Assembly (NCBI GenBank): GCA_013205525.1
Contig: JABMMR010000264.1
Location: forward strand, 1 to 8,053
Length of the DNA stretch: 8,053 bases
Reading direction: 5' to 3'
Source of the DNA: Burkholderiales bacterium
Lineage (GTDB): Bacteria > Pseudomonadota > Gammaproteobacteria > Burkholderiales > Burkholderiaceae_C
The position numbers and the translations under genes were made by a program. Position 1 is the first letter of the stretch, and each line of letters starts with the position of its first letter. Shown one piece after another: positions 7,416-8,053 of this stretch. Under the pieces are notes generated by a model. That model was given only the letters and a program-made list of their open reading frames with translations. It ran no database searches and was not told the origin of the DNA.

Positions 7416-8053
7416 ATGGCAGACAAACTAAGCGCCGTCAAAGGCATGAACGATATATTGCCTCCCGATTCGGCGCGTTGGGAGGCGCTAGAAGAGGCTG
7501 TACGTGAGGTCATGCGCCTTCATGCCTACCGCAATATTCGCACGCCTATCGTCGAGCCCACGGCCTTGTTCGTCCGAGGTTTGGGCGAAGTTACCGACAT
7601 TGTAGAAAAGGAGATGTACTCCTTTGAAGACCGACTGAATGGCGAGCAACTCACTTTGCGTCCCGAGTCAACAGCGGGCGTGGTGCGTGCGGTGGTTGAA
7701 CACAATATGCTCTACGAGGGCCCTAAGCGCCTCTATTACATGGGTCCGATGTTTCGCCATGAGCGTCCCCAACGGGGCAGGTACCGTCAATTTCATCAAA
7801 TAGGTGCTGAAGCGCTGGGTTTTGGTGGGCCCGAGATTGATGCCGAATTGATTTTGCTGGTTTGCGCTTTGTGGCGCGCCATTGGTTTGCGCGATGTCAG
7901 ACTGGAACTCAATAGCTTGGGACAACCGCCCGAGCGCATGCAGCACCGCACAGCGCTGATTGCTTATTTCGAGCAGCACGCGGATCAACTCGACGAAGAC
8001 GCTAAGCGGCGCTTGCACAGCAATCCTTTGCGTATTTTGGACAGCAAAAACCC
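7416..8053 (+). CDS. hisS: Histidine-tRNA ligase, N-terminal part
   Basis: HisS attaches histidine to tRNA-His in a two-step ATP-dependent reaction; it is a class II synthetase acting as a dimer. I translated the frame by hand: ATG at 7416 opens a frame that stays open to the window end (212 full codons plus two bases), about half of the usual 420-430 residues. Visible motifs are [15 protein letters not shown] near the start (9-23), TLRPESTAG at 80-88, class II motif 2 [19 protein letters not shown] at 112-130 with the ATP-binding arginine R114, and LELNSLG in the catalytic domain. The HisA-type motif 3 and the anticodon-binding domain lie beyond the edge. It follows ispG by 21 bp, the ispG-hisS pairing seen across Proteobacteria, and is probably cotranscribed. 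The start gives the family N-terminus but has no obvious Shine-Dalgarno. Confidence 0.96.
   Translation, partial: MADKLSAVKGMNDILPPDSARWEALEEAVREVMRLHAYRNIRTPIVEPTALFVRGLGEVTDIVEKEMYSFEDRLNGEQLTLRPESTAGVVRAVVEHNMLYEGPKRLYYMGPMFRHERPQRGRYRQFHQIGAEALGFGGPEIDAELILLVCALWRAIGLRDVRLELNSLGQPPERMQHRTALIAYFEQHADQLDEDAKRRLHSNPLRILDSKN

Overview
The window is a compact block of bacterial housekeeping genes. Protein motifs, gene order and a moderate GC content (mid-50s by eye) suggest a betaproteobacterium of the order Burkholderiales, most likely family Comamonadaceae (Limnohabitans/Rhodoferax-like). That placement rests on remembered resemblance of HisS, IspG and BamD and on the order scpB-rluB-ndk-rlmN-...-ispG-hisS; no search was run.

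Layout: (1) the C-terminal part of a DinG/YoaA-type superfamily 2 helicase enters from the left edge on the + strand; (2) bamD (comL) lies on the - strand, and its 3' end overlaps the 3' end of the helicase gene; (3) from a very short divergent spacer, a run of seven + strand genes follows: rluD, scpB, rluB, ndk, rlmN, ispG and hisS, the last cut by the right edge. Gaps inside the run are at most 51 bp, scpB/rluB overlap by 4 bp, and rlmN and ispG abut. No stretch over 300 bp lacks a gene. There are no tRNA or rRNA genes, CRISPR arrays, insertion sequences or phage genes.

The genes serve core functions. RluD and RluB make pseudouridines in 23S rRNA, RlmN methylates 23S rRNA (and tRNA), and HisS charges tRNA-His: a translation theme. 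ScpB belongs to the condensin-like chromosome segregation complex, Ndk balances nucleoside triphosphates, IspG carries out the next-to-last step of the MEP isoprenoid pathway, and BamD is an outer-membrane assembly lipoprotein. The helicase belongs to a DNA-repair family.

I found no undescribed system. The points worth a second look are what is missing or compressed: pilF and rodZ, which usually lie between rlmN and ispG in related bacteria, are absent with no remnant; pgeF, which often follows rluD, is also absent; the helicase and bamD genes overlap tail to tail; and bamD appears to start at GTG or TTG.
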